Part shown: positions 63,110-64,000 of the stretch, piece after piece | Numbering within the stretch: the first letter of the stretch is position 1 | Layout of the letters: each line of letters begins with the position of its first letter | Source: a bacterium HR37 | GTDB lineage: Bacteria; Desulfobacterota_D; UBA1144; Nemesobacterales; CSP1-2 | Reading direction: 5' to 3' | Length of the DNA stretch: 64,000 nucleotides | Assembly (NCBI GenBank): GCA_002898375.1 | Contig: BEIN01000009.1 | Coordinates: 1 to 64,000 of the forward strand | Program-made: the position numbers and the translations under genes | The notes under the pieces: model-generated | Database searches by the model: none | What the model saw: the letters and a program-made list of their open reading frames with translations, nothing else | What the model was told of the DNA's origin: nothing

Positions 63110-63138
63110 TTGACACCCAATTGAATTCTATGTAACTT
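63110..63138 (+). promoter_or_regulatory. Candidate promoter of the BASS-family transporter gene
   Basis: A perfect TTGACA (63110-63115) is followed after 17 bases by TAACTT (63133-63138), a weak -10 box. Confidence 0.35.
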
Positions 63139-63171
63139 TTCGTTTTCAAAAAAACTTTATTTAAAGCTCTG

Positions 63172-64000
63172 TTGGCTACTCTTTTACGCCTTTTAAACCG
63201 TTTGTTTACCGTTTACTTTGGATTTCTGATAGTGGGGGTCTCTTTTCTTTCCTATATGTATCCGGGGTATCTAAAAAACCTAACCTATCTTATTACCCCT
63301 TCTCTTGGGGTGATAATGTTTGGTATGGGAATGACACTTACCAGAGCTGATTTTAAAAGGGTCTTTTTAAGACCCCATGAGGTTGCTCTTGGTGTTTTTG
63401 CTCAGTATGGGATAATGCCTTTTGTTGGGTTTGTTATTGCAAGGTTTCTAAGGCTTGAGTCTTTGATTGCAGTAGGGGTTGTGGTGGTTGGTTCGTGCCC
63501 TGGGGGGACAGCTTCTAATGTGATTACCTACTTTGCAAGGGGAGATGTTGCCCTTTCTGTTACTATGACCTCTGTCTCTACTCTGCTTTCACCCCTTTTT
63601 ACCCCTGCGCTGGTGTACCTTCTTGCCGGAAAGTGGGTTGAGGTTCCTGTAATGCGGCTTTTTTTGTTCACACTGCAAATAGTTCTTTTTCCAGTTGCCC
63701 TGGGGGTTTTTGCCAGGGGCTTATTGGGATCAAGGGTAAATAGGGTTCTTGGTGCTTTACCCGTTATTTCCTCAATCACAATCATTTTTATTGTTGGGGT
63801 TATAATCGGGGCAAGTGCGGATTCTCTGCGTGAGGTTGGTCTTAGAACCATTGCTGCAGTGGTTATTCATAATACAGTAGGGCTTTTTCTAGGTTTTTTA
63901 TTGGCTAGATTTCTTGGAATGGGACCCTCTAAAGCAAGGGCAGTGGCCATTGAGATTGGTATGCAGAACTCAGGCCTTGGAGTTGCCATTGCAAAATCGC
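63172..64000 (+). CDS. Bile acid:sodium symporter (BASS) family transporter, truncated by window edge
   Basis: An open frame runs from just after a stop at 63133 to the end of the window; no stop is reached, so the C terminus is missing. The start is uncertain: TTG at 63172 or 63202 keeps the first helix, while the ATG at 63256 would cut it. Family signals are PSLGVIMFGMGMTLTRADF, VVVGSCPGGTASNVITYFARGDVALSVTMT (read over two blocks) and EIGMQNSGLGVAIAKS. About nine membrane segments are visible. It is probably a sodium-coupled organic anion carrier. Confidence 0.85.
   Translation, partial: MATLLRLLNRLFTVYFGFLIVGVSFLSYMYPGYLKNLTYLITPSLGVIMFGMGMTLTRADFKRVFLRPHEVALGVFAQYGIMPFVGFVIARFLRLESLIAVGVVVVGSCPGGTASNVITYFARGDVALSVTMTSVSTLLSPLFTPALVYLLAGKWVEVPVMRLFLFTLQIVLFPVALGVFARGLLGSRVNRVLGALPVISSITIIFIVGVIIGASADSLREVGLRTIAAVVIHNTVGLFLGFLLARFLGMGPSKARAVAIEIGMQNSGLGVAIAKS

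Noticed and set aside
63528..63851. Minus-strand open frame of 107 codons
   Set aside because: It lies opposite the clear BASS-family transporter frame and is rich in Thr/Arg/Pro as expected of an antisense shadow.

Overview
The window reads as one contiguous piece of a compact bacterial chromosome. It is moderately AT-rich and almost wholly coding; no gap between genes exceeds about 250 bases. Indicators of a diderm (Gram-negative) respiring bacterium are: a GyrB with the roughly 170-residue insert usual in proteobacterial-type enzymes, an outer-membrane porin ending in Phe, lipoproteins, ExbB/ExbD, Tat and SecDF components, complex I subunits, a cytochrome c lipoprotein and three sigma-54 promoters. 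The overall style is deltaproteobacterial/Desulfobacterota-like or a related candidate phylum. I cannot place it more firmly from the sequence alone. I saw no mobile element, prophage, CRISPR array or rRNA.

Layout. 1-3.2 kb: the tail of rpoD, a degenerate metallophosphoesterase, a nitrilase and an SDR. 3.2-7.7 kb: a metal-uptake cassette (small Cys/His membrane protein, porin, ZnuA-, ZnuC- and ZnuB-like proteins). 7.7-10.9 kb: an overlapping operon of an ArsA-type ATPase plus aguB and aguA (agmatine to putrescine). 10.9-16.4 kb: EamA transporter, hpt, a TetR/AhpD-like operon with a consensus promoter and palindromic operator, a ROK kinase, and a sigma-54-preceded set (small Cys-rich protein, endonuclease IV, membrane-anchored CusF-like protein). 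16.6-19.9 kb: a MerR regulator with a FAD oxidoreductase / WGR-like / Rieske trio and a convergent PurN-like protein lacking catalytic residues. 19.9-32.4 kb: mostly housekeeping (cdsA, yihY, dapB, tgt, yajC-secD-secF, pheS, dcd, gyrB).

32.4-40.3 kb is mainly minus strand: HAD, nuoH, nuoG, tatA/B, an HDAC-fold amidohydrolase, a CorC-type protein and htpX. 40.4-43.5 kb: a bacterial dynamin-like GTPase whose stop codon abuts that of an apparently dead M3-family peptidase homologue. 43.6-48.8 kb: an MFS transporter, a CpoB-like lipoprotein and a secreted protein facing a sigma-54 two-component system; both sides of the 250-base intergenic region carry a sigma-54 promoter and there is a candidate enhancer between them. 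48.8-51.6 kb: tRNA-Ser, 4.5S RNA, dnaX, ybaB and recR. 51.7-54.5 kb: a cytochrome c lipoprotein, enoyl-CoA hydratase, PPOX-class flavoprotein, Nudix and tRNA-Leu. 54.5-58.8 kb: a late heme operon with a hemD-hemE fusion, hemH and hemG/Y. 58.9-64 kb: an HCCA-isomerase-like protein, lysA, a Clp1/Grc3-like P-loop protein, exbB, exbD and a truncated BASS-family transporter.

The most unusual items are the divergent sigma-54 control region, the pseudo-peptidase beside the dynamin-like gene, the PurN-like and HDAC-like proteins with substituted catalytic residues, the HemD-HemE fusion, the bacterial Clp1-like protein, and the FAD/WGR/Rieske locus.
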